Source of the DNA: JACVRM01 sp046262315
GTDB lineage: Bacteria > Actinomycetota > Thermoleophilia > Gaiellales > Gaiellaceae
Assembly: GCA_046262315.1 (NCBI GenBank)
Contig: JBHEMZ010000029.1
Span: 49,884 to 113,883, forward strand
DNA: 64,000 nt
Direction of reading: 5' to 3'
Shown: positions 24,446 to 34,604 of the stretch, piece after piece
Position numbering within the stretch: position 1 is the first letter of the stretch
Layout of the letters: each line of letters opens with the position of its first letter
Position numbers and translations under genes: made by a program
Notes under the pieces: model-generated
The model's database searches: none
The model's input: the letters and a program-made list of their open reading frames with translations, nothing else
What the model was told of the DNA's origin: nothing

Positions 24446-26386
24446 CTAGAGGCTCTGGGGGTCCACATCCACGACGGCCGCGAGGTCGGCTTGGCGCATG
24501 GCGGGGGCCGCGGCGGCGAGCAGCCGGGCGGCCAGCGCGGCAACAGCGCGCGGGCTGTCGGTCTTCGCGACGAGCTGGGCTCGGTGGCGTCCGCGTAGGC
24601 GGAAGAGCGGGGCCGGCCCGAGCACGTCCGCAGCCGCGCCGGCGAGCCCCGCCCGCACCTCGGTTAGCGCTCGCTCGACCGGCGCAGGGGCCGGGCCGGA
24701 GACCAGGATTCGCACGAGATGGCGGAACGGCGGGTACCCGAGGTCGCGGCGGCGCTCGAGCTCCTGCGCCAGGAAACGCCCGACGTCGTGGCGTGCCGCG
24801 TGCACGATGGCCGCCGAATCGGGCTGGAACGTCTGGACGACCACCCGTCCCGGAGCGTCCCGTCCGCTACGCCCGGCGAGCTGCGTGACGAGCTGGAATG
24901 TCCGTTCCTCCGCCCGGAAGTCGGGCATTCCGAGCCCCGTGTCGGCGTCCACCACGGCGGCGAGCGCGACGCCGCCGAAGTCGTGCCCCTTCGCCACCAT
25001 CTGTGTGCCGAGTAGGACCACGCGGTCGGTCGCCGCGAAGCGGGCGAGCGCCTCCGCCGCGGCGCCCGGCCGCGCAGCCGCGTCGGCGTCGAGCCGGATC
25101 CGTGCGAGATCGGGAAAGCGACGCTCGAGTTCGCGCTCCAATCGCTGCGTGCCTGCTCCGATCCGGGCGAGCTCGGGCGAGCCGCATGCCGGGCACGTCT
25201 CGCTCGCGAGCTCGCTGGCGGAGCAATGGTGACAGCGCAGGAAACCCTCACGATGCAGGACGAGCGCGATGTCGCAGTTGGCGCAGCGACGTGTCTCACC
25301 GCAGGCGCGGCAGTGGATGGCGGGCGCCACGCCTCGGCGGTTCAGGAGCAGAATCGCGCGCCCGCCGTCGCGCGCGACAGCGTCGAGCGCCGAAAGAAGC
25401 GGCGCCGACAGCGGGTAGCCTGCCTCGCGCCTGAGGTCGACGACCTGGACGGGCGGAAGCGCGGCACCGATCCTGCCGCCGAGCTCGAGGCGCTCGAGCG
25501 CGTGCCACGACTCCGGCCTCGGCGTGGCGCTACCGTAGATCGCCACAGCGCCTTCGAGCGCGGCGCGCTTCGCCGCGACGGTGCGGGCGTCGTAGCGCGG
25601 GTCGGAATCCTGCTTGTACGCGGCGTCGTGCTCCTCGTCCACGCAGACCACGCCGAGGTCCGTAACCGGAGCGAAGACGGCCGAGCGCGCGCCCACGACG
25701 ACCCGCGCGTCACCGCGGGCAATCCGCTCGCGCTCGTCGCGGCGCTCGCTGTCCGCGAGGGACGAGTGGAGCACGGCGACGCGATCCCCGAAGCGCGCTA
25801 CCACGCGGGCAAGCGTCTGGGGAGCGAGGGCGATCTCGGGCACGAGCACGATGGCGCCGCGCCCGCGCGAGAGCGCCGCCTCGCACGCCCTCAGGTACAC
25901 CTCGGTCTTGCCGCTTCCGGTGGCGCCGTAGAGGAGCAGGTTCGCGCCTGCTCCCGCTTCGAGCGCCGCCTCCAGGCGGTGCACGGCGGCCTCTTGAGTT
26001 TCCGTCAGGCGCGGCCGTGAGGCGACGGTTGCCGACAGCGTCTCGCGCGCCACCGGGGACGCCTTCTCGGTCCGCCGGCGGCGCGCCAGCGGCGCCACGA
26101 GCGCGAGGGCGCGGCCGGGAGTCGAGCCGTAGTAGTCGGCGATCCAGAGCGCGAGCTCGACGAGAGCGGCCGGCACCGTGCCGGTGACACCGTCGACGGG
26201 CACGGCAGTTACGCCGGGCGGGGGGTCCTCGCTCGTCTCCAGGACGACGCCGCGCCTGCGCGCCCCGGCGAGCCGCACCGAAACGAGTGTCCCGCGCGCG
26301 ACGCCGTCCGGGACGACGTACGTGAACGGCCGCGCCAGCGCCCGGGCCGTCACGAGCAGCTGCACCTCGGCGTAGCGACCGGTCAC
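24446..26386 (-). CDS. priA: Primosomal protein N' (replication restart helicase PriA)
   Basis: 646 residues. N-terminal 3' DNA-binding domain, Walker A YGATGSGKTEVYL, Walker B VDEEHDAAYKQ, a zinc-binding insertion with four Cys pairs (CRAC, CANC, CHHC, CPAC), helicase motifs LLGTQMVAKGHDF and TQLAGRSGR, and a C-terminal PriA domain. The helicase motifs look complete, although many actinobacterial PriA proteins lack them. GTG start. Its stop nearly touches that of the converging 107-residue protein gene. Confidence 0.95.
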   Translation of the reverse strand: MTGRYAEVQLLVTARALARPFTYVVPDGVARGTLVSVRLAGARRRGVVLETSEDPPPGVTAVPVDGVTGTVPAALVELALWIADYYGSTPGRALALVAPLARRRRTEKASPVARETLSATVASRPRLTETQEAAVHRLEAALEAGAGANLLLYGATGSGKTEVYLRACEAALSRGRGAIVLVPEIALAPQTLARVVARFGDRVAVLHSSLADSERRDERERIARGDARVVVGARSAVFAPVTDLGVVCVDEEHDAAYKQDSDPRYDARTVAAKRAALEGAVAIYGSATPRPESWHALERLELGGRIGAALPPVQVVDLRREAGYPLSAPLLSALDAVARDGGRAILLLNRRGVAPAIHCRACGETRRCANCDIALVLHREGFLRCHHCSASELASETCPACGSPELARIGAGTQRLERELERRFPDLARIRLDADAAARPGAAAEALARFAATDRVVLLGTQMVAKGHDFGGVALAAVVDADTGLGMPDFRAEERTFQLVTQLAGRSGRDAPGRVVVQTFQPDSAAIVHAARHDVGRFLAQELERRRDLGYPPFRHLVRILVSGPAPAPVERALTEVRAGLAGAAADVLGPAPLFRLRGRHRAQLVAKTDSPRAVAALAARLLAAAAPAMRQADLAAVVDVDPQSL

Positions 26387-26561
26387 GAGCCTGAGGCTAG
26401 TCGCGGCCGCGGAACCCCTCTCCGGCTCTTCGCCTGCGCCCTGTCCGAAACGGCCACGTCGCAGGAACCCGTGACCTCCTCCCCGATTCGATCGTACCGA
26501 GGGAAAATGCGCGTGTCTGTGCCGGAAGTGGAACGAAAGCCGGCTCGCGGCGGAGAAACCC

Positions 26562-27416
26562 CTAGCTTGCGATTTCAGCGGCCTCGAGCACGAAGTCGGT
26601 CGCGAAGCCCAGGAACAGTCCGACGAGAAGCATCCACGTCACCAGGATCGGGAAGCCGAACTTGCGGTTGACGCTCAGCAACTCCTGCACGACGTACAGG
26701 ATCGACCCGGCCGCGATGGCGAAGAATGCCACCGAGAGCGCCTCGCTGACCCAGGCTTGACCGACGACCGTGCCGAGGAACGTCGGTCCGCCCCCGATCA
26801 AGCCGAGCAGAGCCAGAAACCGCCAGCTCGGCAAGTCGCCGTCTGCCGACATCGGCCCGATGATGCCGAAGCCCTCGGTCGCATTGTGCAGCCCGAAACC
26901 GATGATCAGGGCGAGCGCGAGCGACAGCTCGCCGGCGGCGCCGGACTGGCCGATCGCGAGCCCCTCGCCGAAGTTGTGAAGGCCGATGCCGGTAGCGATC
27001 AGCAGCGCCAGGCGCCGTCCAGGCGTGAGCCGCTCGAGCCGCGTTCGCGTTGCGAACTCGTCCACGGCTGCCGCACCGGGGCCGACAAGCGGCGAGGTAC
27101 GGCGCGTGCGCAGCCACCGGTCGTAGTACACGAGGCTCATGAGACCGGCGACAAGGCCGGCTGCGAGGAGCGAGCCGAGGCCGACGAACTCCGACCAGGC
27201 CCGCTCGCCCTTCACGGCCCCTTCCAGCGCCTCCTCCACCGGCTCGACGCCGTGGACGAGGACGTCCCAGAGCAGAAACAGGAGGATGCCGGCCGCCAGC
27301 GCGCTGAGCGCGGCGCGGACGCGCGCATCGACGTTACGAGCACGCCCCGCCGGCAGCCCGAGGTAGATCGTGAAGCCGGCGACCGCGCCGAGAACGAGAA
27401 TCTGCGCTGCGGACAT
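26562..27416 (-). CDS. ZIP-family metal transporter
   Basis: 284 residues, about eight membrane helices. ZIP signatures HNFGEGLAIGQSG and FGLHNATEGFGI provide the His/Glu/Asn metal site in helices 4 and 5; a cytoplasmic loop between helices 3 and 4 (residues about 105-130) is short and basic. Probably imports Zn, Mn or Fe. GGAGG precedes the ATG at 27416 with 7-8 base spacing. Divergent from a DtxR/MntR regulator across a shared palindromic operator, which argues for manganese or iron as substrate. Confidence 0.88.
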   Translation of the reverse strand: MSAAQILVLGAVAGFTIYLGLPAGRARNVDARVRAALSALAAGILLFLLWDVLVHGVEPVEEALEGAVKGERAWSEFVGLGSLLAAGLVAGLMSLVYYDRWLRTRRTSPLVGPGAAAVDEFATRTRLERLTPGRRLALLIATGIGLHNFGEGLAIGQSGAAGELSLALALIIGFGLHNATEGFGIIGPMSADGDLPSWRFLALLGLIGGGPTFLGTVVGQAWVSEALSVAFFAIAAGSILYVVQELLSVNRKFGFPILVTWMLLVGLFLGFATDFVLEAAEIAS

Positions 27417-27438
27417 TGTGGAGCCTCCTGCGGGGTCG

Positions 27439-27456
27439 TGTAAGGGGTACCTTACA
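27439..27456. promoter_or_regulatory. Palindromic operator for the DtxR/MntR regulator
   Basis: Perfect inverted repeat TGTAAGG-GGTA-CCTTACA (7-base arms, 4-base centre) between the divergent ZIP transporter and DtxR/MntR genes. The TAAGGnnnnCCTTA-type layout resembles DtxR/IdeR boxes. A TATAGT -10-like hexamer follows at 27469-27474 reading toward the regulator, but it overlaps the proposed GTG start there. Confidence 0.75.
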
Positions 27457-27472
27457 AAGCGGCAGGACTATA

Positions 27473-28198
27473 GTGGCGCGGCAGCGGGGACGTCAATCGA
27501 GAGGTGCGATCCTGGCCCACCGGCACTCTGTCGACGAGTATCTGGAGACGATCTACTTCCTGGCCTTCCCGATCGGCGAGTACCGGCCGGTGTCCTCCGG
27601 ATCGCCCACGCTGTCCTCACGCGTAGCCGAGATGCTTGGCGTGTCTCGCGCCTCGGCCGGCGAGATGCTGAAGCGGCTCGAGAGCGAAAAGTTGATCGAG
27701 CGCGGTGAGCACAAGGAGGCGCTGCTGACCGCGACCGGGCGCGAGCGCGCGGAGCGGGTCGTGCGGAAGCACCGGATTATCGAGCGGCTGCTCACCGACT
27801 TCATGGGCTACACCGCCGCGGAGGCGCACGTCCAGGCCGACGAGCTCGGCGACACGTTCACGGACGATATGGTCGAGCGAATCGCAGAGCGGCTCGGGCA
27901 CCCGGACCGCTGTCCGCACGGCTGGCCCGTGGAGCCGAGCGTGGAGCAGGCCGAGAACCAGGAACTCTCCGCGCTCGCGGAGCTCGAGCCGGGCACGCAC
28001 GCGACGATCGTCCGCCTGGCCGAGCACGACGGGGAGCTGCTCCACTGGTTCTACGACGAAGGCTTCGTGCCGGGACGCAGAGTCGAGCTGCGCGACGCGA
28101 CGGGTCGGAACGGCGAGCTCACCGTGCAGCTCGAAGGCGATGAGCGCGCGATCGACGAGCGGGCCGCAGCCGGGCTGTTCGTCCGCCCGGCGGCGTAG
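27473..28198 (+). CDS. DtxR/MntR-family metal-dependent repressor
   Basis: 241 residues as annotated. N-terminal winged helix (SVDEYLETIYFLAFP, then SSRVAEMLGVSRASAGEMLKRLESEKLIE), dimerisation/metal domain (RKHRIIERLLTDFMGYTAAEAHVQADELGDTFTDDMVERI with His, Glu and Asp ligands, and GHPDRCPHGWPV), and a C-terminal FeoA/SH3-like domain (SALAELEPGTHATIVRLAE...). Likely represses the divergent ZIP transporter and itself when metal is plentiful. Start uncertain: GTG 27473 overlaps a -10-like hexamer; the only later in-frame option is CTG at 27512. Confidence 0.85.
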   Translation: MARQRGRQSRGAILAHRHSVDEYLETIYFLAFPIGEYRPVSSGSPTLSSRVAEMLGVSRASAGEMLKRLESEKLIERGEHKEALLTATGRERAERVVRKHRIIERLLTDFMGYTAAEAHVQADELGDTFTDDMVERIAERLGHPDRCPHGWPVEPSVEQAENQELSALAELEPGTHATIVRLAEHDGELLHWFYDEGFVPGRRVELRDATGRNGELTVQLEGDERAIDERAAAGLFVRPAA

Positions 28199-28215
28199 CT
28201 GGCCGTGGGAGAGTC

Positions 28216-28247
28216 CCTCGGCCATGGCCGAAAATGCCATGCCGAGG
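28216..28247 (+). terminator. Hairpin downstream of the DtxR/MntR gene
   Basis: Arms CCTCGG-c-CATGG (28216-28227) and CCATG-CCGAGG (28237-28247) with one bulged base and loop CCGAAAATG, 17 bases after the stop. No T-run follows. Also contains the perfect palindrome TCGGCCATGGCCGA. Confidence 0.5.
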
Positions 28248-28595
28248 CGACAGATCTCCTACCTTGGCGCCGAAGCCGGCGTGGACATCTGCCGAAGCCA
28301 TGTCCATGGGCCCTCAGCCCTTTCTGGAACGGACAGGGGCTCTGCGTCTGCCTAGCCGCGCGCGCTGTCGCGCAGGCGCTGCAGGATGAGCTCGAGCGCG
28401 GCGGGCGCGAGCTCGCCGCGGTTGCGCTGCAGCGCAGCGATCAGCGCGAGCTCGCGGGGCGTCTGTGCTGCAGCAGCGGCCATGGAATGCCCCAGTTTCG
28501 CGGCCCGGACCTGAGCTCCTGCGCCCTCCCTCATCGGCGGAGGCGGGCTCGTCCCGCCGCAGCTACCCGCGCGAAGTCGCGTGTGACTTGAAAAC

Positions 28596-28642
28596 CCGCT
28601 GCAAGTCGTCATGGCGCGCGCAGCGCGCCAGACTTGCAGCGG
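28596..28642 (-). terminator. Strong two-part hairpin terminator after metK
   Basis: Outer perfect arms CCGCTGCAAGTC (28596-28607) and GACTTGCAGCGG (28631-28642) enclose a second perfect hairpin TGGCGCGC-GCA-GCGCGCCA (28612-28630), with a 4-base bulge on one side. Read on the minus strand it lies 30 bases after the metK stop and is followed by GTTTTC, so it fits an intrinsic terminator for that transcript. Confidence 0.75.
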
Positions 28643-28672
28643 CAGAAGCAGGCCGGACTTGCGGCGGCAGAG

Positions 28673-29935
28673 CTAGGCGGGCGCCTGGGCGGCCTTCGCG
28701 CCGACTGCGGCGCGCAGGGCGTCGGCCTTGTCGACGCGTTCCCATGTGAAGTCGTGGTCGTCCCGCCCGAAATGCCCGTACGCCGCCGTCTTCGCGTAGA
28801 TCGGCCGGCGCAGGTCGAGGTCGCGCACGATCGCCGCCGGCCGCAGGTCGAAGTGCTCGCGGACGAGCGACTCGATCCGGGCGGGCGTGACCCCTTCGCG
28901 CTCCGTGCCGAACGTTCGCACGGCGATGGACACCGGATGCGCCACGCCGATGGCGTACGCAACGTTGACCTCGCACCGCCCAGCAAGCTCCGCCGCGACG
29001 ATGTTCTTCGCCACGTAGCGAGCTGCGTACGCCGCGGAGCGGTCGACCTTCGTCGGATCCTTGCCCGAGAACGCACCACCGCCGTGCCGCGCCGAACCGC
29101 CGTACGTGTCGACGATGATCTTGCGCCCGGTCAAACCCGTGTCGCCCATCGGCCCGCCCAGCACGAACTTGCCGGTCGGGTTGCAGTAGAAGAATTCCTT
29201 GTCGGCCAGCAGCCGGCGCTCCTCGTACAGGTCGGGCGGCAGGATTGGGTGCAGCACGCGCTCGGCCAGGTCCGGCTTGATCAGCGCCTCGGCGTCGCAG
29301 CCATCCGCGTGCTGCGTGGAAACGACGATGCGCTCGAGCTCGACCGGCGTCTGCCGCCCTTCATCGTCGACCTCGTACCGGACGGTGACCTGCGCCTTCC
29401 CGTCCGGGCGGAGGTACGGCAGGTCTCCGGCCTTCCGTACCTCTGCGAGCCGCTTGCAGATGCGGTGCGCCAACATGATCGGCAGCGGCATCAGCTCGGG
29501 CGTCTCGCTCGTGGCGTAGCCGAACATCATCCCCTGGTCGCCGGCGCCTACCCGGTCGAGCGGGTCGTCGTCGCCGGGGTCGTGCTGCACCTCGTACGAA
29601 GCGTCGACGCCCTGCGCGATGTCGGGCGACTGCTCGTCGATCGCCACCACCACGGCGCAGGTCGTCGCGTCGAAGCCCCATTCCGAGTGCGTGTAGCCGA
29701 TCTCGCTCACCTTGCGGCGCACGAGGGCAGGGATGTCGACGTAGGTCTGCGTCGTGATCTCGCCGGCGACGACGACGAGCCCGGTCGTGATCAGCGTCTC
29801 GCATGCCACGCGGCCCTCCGGATCGTCCGCGAGCACGGCGTCGAGCACCGCGTCCGAGATCTGGTCGGCCATCTTGTCAGGATGGCCCTCGGTCACGGAC
29901 TCGGACGAGAACAGGAATTCGCGGCCGGCCGGCAT
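28673..29935 (-). CDS. metK: S-adenosylmethionine synthase
   Basis: Makes SAM from methionine and ATP. 420 residues. Signatures: [17 protein letters not shown] at the N-terminus, [12 protein letters not shown], the phosphate loop [19 protein letters not shown] and [11 protein letters not shown]. Contains extra loops typical of actinobacterial MetK. ATG at 29935 places the [12 protein letters not shown] motif at the usual position; upstream codons belong to another frame. Ten bases downstream of the lipoprotein gene, so possibly co-transcribed; a strong terminator follows. Confidence 0.96.
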   Translation of the reverse strand: MPAGREFLFSSESVTEGHPDKMADQISDAVLDAVLADDPEGRVACETLITTGLVVVAGEITTQTYVDIPALVRRKVSEIGYTHSEWGFDATTCAVVVAIDEQSPDIAQGVDASYEVQHDPGDDDPLDRVGAGDQGMMFGYATSETPELMPLPIMLAHRICKRLAEVRKAGDLPYLRPDGKAQVTVRYEVDDEGRQTPVELERIVVSTQHADGCDAEALIKPDLAERVLHPILPPDLYEERRLLADKEFFYCNPTGKFVLGGPMGDTGLTGRKIIVDTYGGSARHGGGAFSGKDPTKVDRSAAYAARYVAKNIVAAELAGRCEVNVAYAIGVAHPVSIAVRTFGTEREGVTPARIESLVREHFDLRPAAIVRDLDLRRPIYAKTAAYGHFGRDDHDFTWERVDKADALRAAVGAKAAQAPA

Positions 29936-29945
29936 CCGAGAAACG

Positions 29946-31436
29946 CTAGCCGATGCCCACGAACCCGGAGAGCCGGATGCCGACGTCCTCGGTAGTCGCG
30001 TAGCTGACCGTCGAGCGGAGGGCCTGGAGGTTGCCACGCACCTCGGAAGTGATCTCCGTGCCGTCCTTCTCGATCTGGTCTAGCAGCAGGGGGGTTGCCG
30101 TCGGCAGGTTCAGGTATGTGAGAGCGACGACCTCATCCGGCACGTCGGCCGCGTCGAGCGCGTCACCGTAGGCCTGGTCGTCGGCCAGGCGTGGAGTGTC
30201 GTCTCTGAGCGCAGCTAGCGCATCGCGGCTGCTGGTGATCGCGAGCGTCCCGTCGTACACGGCCCAGAAGATCGAGATGTCCTCCGACATGAAGTGGATC
30301 TCGTTTCCCTCGAAGCCGTCGATCGTCACCTTGTTCCCCGTACCAACCTCCCCCAGTTCCACAAGCGCGACGACGCGCTCCATGAGCCGGCGTGCCTTCT
30401 CCTCCTCGTCTCCGACGTCGAGCACGTAGTCCACGGTCACCGGCAGGCCCGCCGACGGCTCGTCGTAGAGCACGAGGGCGGCCTCGCCTGCGAGCAGCGG
30501 CAGCACGTCGTCCTCGAGCGAGAACCCGAGCGCCGCCTCGCCCTGCGCGAGCTGCGAAGAAAAGTCCGGGATGCTCTTGCGAGCCAGATCGAGCCCGGCA
30601 CGGCCTGCCTCGTCCAGGTTCGCGACAGACACGAAGAGAAGCGGCTCTGCCGGCAACTGCTCGTCGAGCTTCGGCCGGTACAGGTCGAGCTCCGGGCGCT
30701 TTTCCCGGGCGAGCACGGTCTCGGTGCGGACGCCCTCGTCCTCGGCCGAGGCAACTGACAGGAAGCCGCGGGTGACCCCGAGATCCTCCGTGAGACCCGA
30801 TGGCGCGCCCTCTTCGATGAGACCCTCCTCGACGGCGTCCTGGATCGCCTCGCCTCGCACCCAGACGACGGCGCCGGCGTCGCCGCTCGTCGCGTCGAGC
30901 GAGTCCGCAAAGGTCTCGTCGTCCGCGAGCACGCCGCGGGCGCGCGCCTCATCGAACGCGTCCAGGTCCTCCTCGGTTTCCGCCGCGACGGTCCAGCCGT
31001 CCAGCTCGCGGAAGACGACGGGGTCGTCGCCCTCGCGCAGCAGCGCCTCGAGCTTCGCCCGGTTGGGGGGCTTGGTGTAGAAGGCAAACCGTTCGCCCTC
31101 GAGCGTCAGGCCGACGACACCGACCTCCGGGCCGAGCGCCGGCTTGATGTCCTGCTCGTAGTCGAGCTCTTCGTCTCCCAGGCTCTCGCGCACGTCGGCG
31201 AGCAGCCGGTCGCCTGAGGGGAAACGGCGCAGGAGATCCTGTGCCTGCTGCCACTGCTCTCCGTCTGGATCGCTCTCCACGGACACGTAGAAGGCCGCAG
31301 AGGATGGCGCGAGATCGGCCGTGTCGGGAACCGCTCCGCCCGCTCCTGACCCGTTCCCGCCGCCGCAGGCGGCGAGCGCGAGCGCGCCGACGAGCGCCGA
31401 CGCGACCGCCGAAAGCCGATGTCCCGAGTTCGTCAG
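29946..31436 (-). CDS. DUF3352-like lipoprotein, apparently starting at CTG
   Basis: About 496 residues. The frame runs upstream of the first GTG (31286) without a stop to a CTG at 31436 and encodes a textbook lipoprotein signal: [20 protein letters not shown] then lipobox LAAC (Cys24) and a Gly/Ser linker. The outer domain is acidic, with repeated DUF3352-type segments ([61 protein letters not shown]). Between the CTG and the upstream TAG there is no ATG, GTG or TTG, and GGAGGG lies five bases before the CTG. Function unknown; cell-surface located. Confidence 0.75.
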   Translation of the reverse strand: MTNSGHRLSAVASALVGALALAACGGGNGSGAGGAVPDTADLAPSSAAFYVSVESDPDGEQWQQAQDLLRRFPSGDRLLADVRESLGDEELDYEQDIKPALGPEVGVVGLTLEGERFAFYTKPPNRAKLEALLREGDDPVVFRELDGWTVAAETEEDLDAFDEARARGVLADDETFADSLDATSGDAGAVVWVRGEAIQDAVEEGLIEEGAPSGLTEDLGVTRGFLSVASAEDEGVRTETVLAREKRPELDLYRPKLDEQLPAEPLLFVSVANLDEAGRAGLDLARKSIPDFSSQLAQGEAALGFSLEDDVLPLLAGEAALVLYDEPSAGLPVTVDYVLDVGDEEEKARRLMERVVALVELGEVGTGNKVTIDGFEGNEIHFMSEDISIFWAVYDGTLAITSSRDALAALRDDTPRLADDQAYGDALDAADVPDEVVALTYLNLPTATPLLLDQIEKDGTEITSEVRGNLQALRSTVSYATTEDVGIRLSGFVGIG

Positions 31437-31441
31437 CTAAA

Positions 31442-31447
31442 CCCTCC
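31442..31447 (-). promoter_or_regulatory. Shine-Dalgarno site that fixes a CTG start
   Basis: On the minus strand GGAGGG is followed by the 5-base spacer TTTAG and then CTG (31436-31434). The spacer contains an in-frame TAG, so the protein cannot begin earlier, and the downstream codons encode the signal peptide and lipobox. This is the main evidence for CTG initiation. Confidence 0.7.
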
Positions 31448-31666
31448 GGCCGCCACTCTACTCTGGCCGTCGGGCCCCAGTCGAACCCGAGAAGCGCTGA
31501 GTGACCGCAGGGCCGCCAGCGCTGGTCCTCAGGCGACGATCGGCGCGCTTGCCCGAACGATGCAAGCGGGCATCGACTCCCCACCTCACGTTCCTGGCCC
31601 GCCGCCCCGCCGCGCCGGCTGGAGGACGGCCGCGAAAGTCCTGACGAACGTGCGCGTAGAGCGCAT

Positions 31667-32620
31667 CTACTCCTCCGTCGGCGGGCGCGCCATGAGGTTC
31701 AACCCCTGTCCGGCGGAGTCTTCCCCGCGCAGGACGGACGTAACGGCCCGCGTGATGGGCAGCTCGACGCCGAGCTGCCGACCGAGCTCCTCGAGCACCG
31801 GCGCGGTCGCGACGCCCTCCACGGTACCGATCCGTGCGACCGCCTCGGCCACCGTGGCGCCACGCGCGATCAGCTCGCCGGCGCGGCGGTTGCGGCTCAG
31901 GTGGCCCCAGCAGGTGACGACGAGGTCGCCCATGCCGGCCAGTCCGGCGAACGTCTCGGCCCGGGCGCCACTCGCCACGCCGAGGCGAGTCATCTCGGCG
32001 AGCCCGCGCGTCATCAGCGCAGCCTTGGCGTTGGCGCCCAGCTCCAGGCCGTCCACGATGCCCGCCGCCAGCGCGATTACGTTCTTGGTCGCGCCGCCCA
32101 GCTCCACCCCGGTCACGTCGCCGTTCACGTACACGCGGAAGACGCCCGAGTTGAGCTGCTCCTGGATCCAGGTCGCAAGTGTGCGATCCTCGCCGGCGAC
32201 CACCGCTGCGCTCGGCAGGCCGCGAGCGATCTCGGCGGCGAAGTTCGGGCCGGAGAGGACGGCAACGCGGTGGTCGCCGACGAGTGTGGAGACCCGCGCG
32301 CCGGTGGCCGGATCGAGCCCTTTCGTCAGGTTCAGGACGGGGACATCGGGGGGCACTCCGCCTACAACGGCGGCGAACGCCGCGCTCGGCACGGCGATGG
32401 CGGCAAGCTCCACCCCCTCGAACGGCCCATCCGCGAGCAGCACCGCGGTCACGTCGTCGAGCCGTACGTCCGTGAGGTGGCGCGGGTTGCGGCCGGTTTC
32501 CTCGATCGCCCGCGCCTGTGCCGCGTCGCGACAGGCGAGCAGCACCTCATGGTCGTGGTCGGCGAGCAGGCGCGCGAAGCCCGTCCCCCAAGCGCCCGCC
32601 CCCACCACCAGGGCCTTCAC
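31667..32620 (-). CDS. gpsA: Glycerol-3-phosphate dehydrogenase [NAD(P)+]
   Basis: Makes sn-glycerol-3-phosphate for phospholipids, upstream of the acyltransferase step encoded by plsC in the same operon. 317 residues. NAD(P) loop [36 protein letters not shown], catalytic Lys in [14 protein letters not shown], and [14 protein letters not shown]...SRNRRAG. GTG at 32620 overlaps the der stop (GTGA). Last gene of the aro/cmk/der run. Confidence 0.95.
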   Translation of the reverse strand: MKALVVGAGAWGTGFARLLADHDHEVLLACRDAAQARAIEETGRNPRHLTDVRLDDVTAVLLADGPFEGVELAAIAVPSAAFAAVVGGVPPDVPVLNLTKGLDPATGARVSTLVGDHRVAVLSGPNFAAEIARGLPSAAVVAGEDRTLATWIQEQLNSGVFRVYVNGDVTGVELGGATKNVIALAAGIVDGLELGANAKAALMTRGLAEMTRLGVASGARAETFAGLAGMGDLVVTCWGHLSRNRRAGELIARGATVAEAVARIGTVEGVATAPVLEELGRQLGVELPITRAVTSVLRGEDSAGQGLNLMARPPTEE

Positions 32621-33945
32621 GAGCGGCGCACGAAGTCGATCGCCACCGGGATTCCCGCCAGTTCGAAGCGCTCGCGTAGCTGGTTTTCGACCCAGTAGCC
32701 GTAGTCGCGCGTCATCAGGCCGGGATCATTGACCCAGATGCGAAAGCGCGGCGGCCGCGTCGTCACCTGCGTGCCATACAGCAAGTTCAGGCGCCGCCCG
32801 CCGCGCGACGGCGGCTGGCGGACGCGGCGCAGCTCGGCGAGCGCCCGGTTCAGCTCGGGAGTTGCAATGCGGGCAGTGTGCTTGTCGAAGAGCGACGCGA
32901 CGCGTCCGAGCAGCCGCTCGATGCCGCGCCCGGTCTTGGCGGACACCGCCATCACGGGCGGGCGCTGGCGCAGGCGCCGGTTGAGTTCGCCGCGCACGTC
33001 GTCGAGTGCCACCTGCCCGATGTCCCACTTCGACAGCACGACGAGCGTGGAGCACTGCGCACGCCGCGCCGCCTCAGCCACGTGGACGTCCTGCTCGACG
33101 ACGCCCTCCGACGCGTCCACGAGGACGACCGCGACGTCGGCGCGCTCGGCCGCCTGCAGCGCGCGCAGCTCCGAGTAGTACTCGATCCCCTGCCGCTGGC
33201 GGCGCTTGCGGCGCAGGCCTGCGGTGTCCACGAGCCGGAACGTGCGCCCGCCGCGCTCGAGCACCGTGTCGATGGCGTCGCGCGTGGTACCGGGCACGTC
33301 GGAGACGAGCACCCGCTCCTGCCCGAGCAGGGCGTTCAGGAGGCTCGACTTGCCGACGTTCGGGCGGCCGAGGATGGCGACGCGGATCGCCTCCTCGCCC
33401 ACGGGCATACGCCCGCCGCCTGGAAGCCGCTCGAGCACCGCGTCCAGGAGATCGCCGGTGCCGTGCCCATGGGCCGAGGAGAGCGCAATCGGGCCCCCGA
33501 GGCCGAGGCGGTGGAACTCGAGCGCCAGCATGTCCTGCGAGGGGTCGTCGATCTTGTTGGCGACCAGCAGAACGGGTTTGCGCGCAGCGCGCAGGATGCC
33601 GGCGATCTCCTCGTCGCCCGGCGTGACGCCCGCCCGCGCGTCCACCACGAAGAGCACGAGGTCCGCCTCCGCGACGGCGGCCCGCGCCTGCTCAGCGATG
33701 CCGCGCGTGATCGGCGAGGGGTCGGCAATGTCGACGCCGCCGGTGTCCACGAGCAGGAAGCTCTGGCCCGCCCACTCGCAGACGAGCTCCTTGCGGTCGC
33801 GGGTGACGCCGGGCGTCTCGTGCACGACCGCCTGCCGCGTCCCCGTCAGCCTGTTCACAAGCGTTGATTTGCCCACGTTCGGGAACCCGACGATGGCAAC
33901 TGTGCCGGCCAGTCTTCCGGCTTCTGCGAAAAACTGGTTAACCAT
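32617..33945 (-). CDS. der: Ribosome biogenesis GTPase Der (EngA)
   Basis: 442 residues with two tandem GTPase domains and a C-terminal KH-like domain. G1 motifs [10 protein letters not shown] and [11 protein letters not shown]3 DTGG and DTAGL; G4 NKID and SKWD. The KH-like domain runs from about residue 355. Acts in 50S subunit assembly. ATG at 33945 overlaps the plsC stop as TAATG; the longer open frame upstream is plsC in another frame. Confidence 0.96.
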   Translation of the reverse strand: MVNQFFAEAGRLAGTVAIVGFPNVGKSTLVNRLTGTRQAVVHETPGVTRDRKELVCEWAGQSFLLVDTGGVDIADPSPITRGIAEQARAAVAEADLVLFVVDARAGVTPGDEEIAGILRAARKPVLLVANKIDDPSQDMLALEFHRLGLGGPIALSSAHGHGTGDLLDAVLERLPGGGRMPVGEEAIRVAILGRPNVGKSSLLNALLGQERVLVSDVPGTTRDAIDTVLERGGRTFRLVDTAGLRRKRRQRQGIEYYSELRALQAAERADVAVVLVDASEGVVEQDVHVAEAARRAQCSTLVVLSKWDIGQVALDDVRGELNRRLRQRPPVMAVSAKTGRGIERLLGRVASLFDKHTARIATPELNRALAELRRVRQPPSRGGRRLNLLYGTQVTTRPPRFRIWVNDPGLMTRDYGYWVENQLRERFELAGIPVAIDFVRRS

Positions 33946-34604
33946 TACCGGCGGCCGACGGCCGGTGGAATGGCTTCGGGACGGCCCAGCTCGTGCATGT
34001 CCACGAGGAACTCCCAGAGCGTGCGGATGGCGTGCCCGATCTCGCCGGAGGCCTCGCGATACCCGGCGCCGCTCGCCGGCAGGCCGCCGAGCTCGAGCGG
34101 CTCGCCCCAGGCGACCGAGACGGGCTGGAAGCTTCCAGGCCGCCAGAACTGGCTGCCGTGGATGGCCGCGGGCACGACCGGCACGTGCTCCTGAAGCGCG
34201 ATCATCGACGCGCCCGGCTTGGGCTCGCCCGGGACGCCACTCAACTGCCGCGTGCCCTCCACGAAGAGCCCGAGCGCTTCGCCTCGCTGTACCAGGTCGC
34301 GAGCGATCCGGATCGCCTCGCGATCCGACTCGCCCCGCCGCACGGAGAACGCGCCGAACGCCCGTACGAAGCGGCCGAGTCCCGGCACGCGGTGCAGCTC
34401 GGCCTTCGCCATGTAGTAGATGACGCGCGGCGACGCGGCCCCGAACGAGAACGGGTCGAGCCAGGAAAAGTGGTTGAGCGCGAGCACGACGCCTCCCTCC
34501 CGCGGGATGTTTTCGACCCCGTACACGCGCAGCGGTGCAATCCGCCTCATGACCGGCGAGATCGTGTGCTGGCCGATGGCCCAGGCGACGTCTGCGGTCC
34601 TCAT
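33945..34604 (-). CDS. plsC: 1-acyl-sn-glycerol-3-phosphate acyltransferase (PlsC family)
   Basis: 219 residues, membrane-associated. Catalytic HX4D as NHFSWLD, FVEGTRQ for phosphate binding, and [10 protein letters not shown]. Adds the second acyl chain to make phosphatidic acid. ATG at 34604 overlaps the cmk stop as ATGA. The cmk-plsC-der order is common in actinobacteria and cyanobacteria. Confidence 0.92.
   Translation of the reverse strand: MRTADVAWAIGQHTISPVMRRIAPLRVYGVENIPREGGVVLALNHFSWLDPFSFGAASPRVIYYMAKAELHRVPGLGRFVRAFGAFSVRRGESDREAIRIARDLVQRGEALGLFVEGTRQLSGVPGEPKPGASMIALQEHVPVVPAAIHGSQFWRPGSFQPVSVAWGEPLELGGLPASGAGYREASGEIGHAIRTLWEFLVDMHELGRPEAIPPAVGRR

Noticed and set aside
28352..28483. 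43-residue minus-strand frame MAAAAAQTPRELALIAALQR downstream of metK
   Set aside because: Helical pattern is plausible, but there is no ribosome site or homology I recognise and it lies past the metK terminator.
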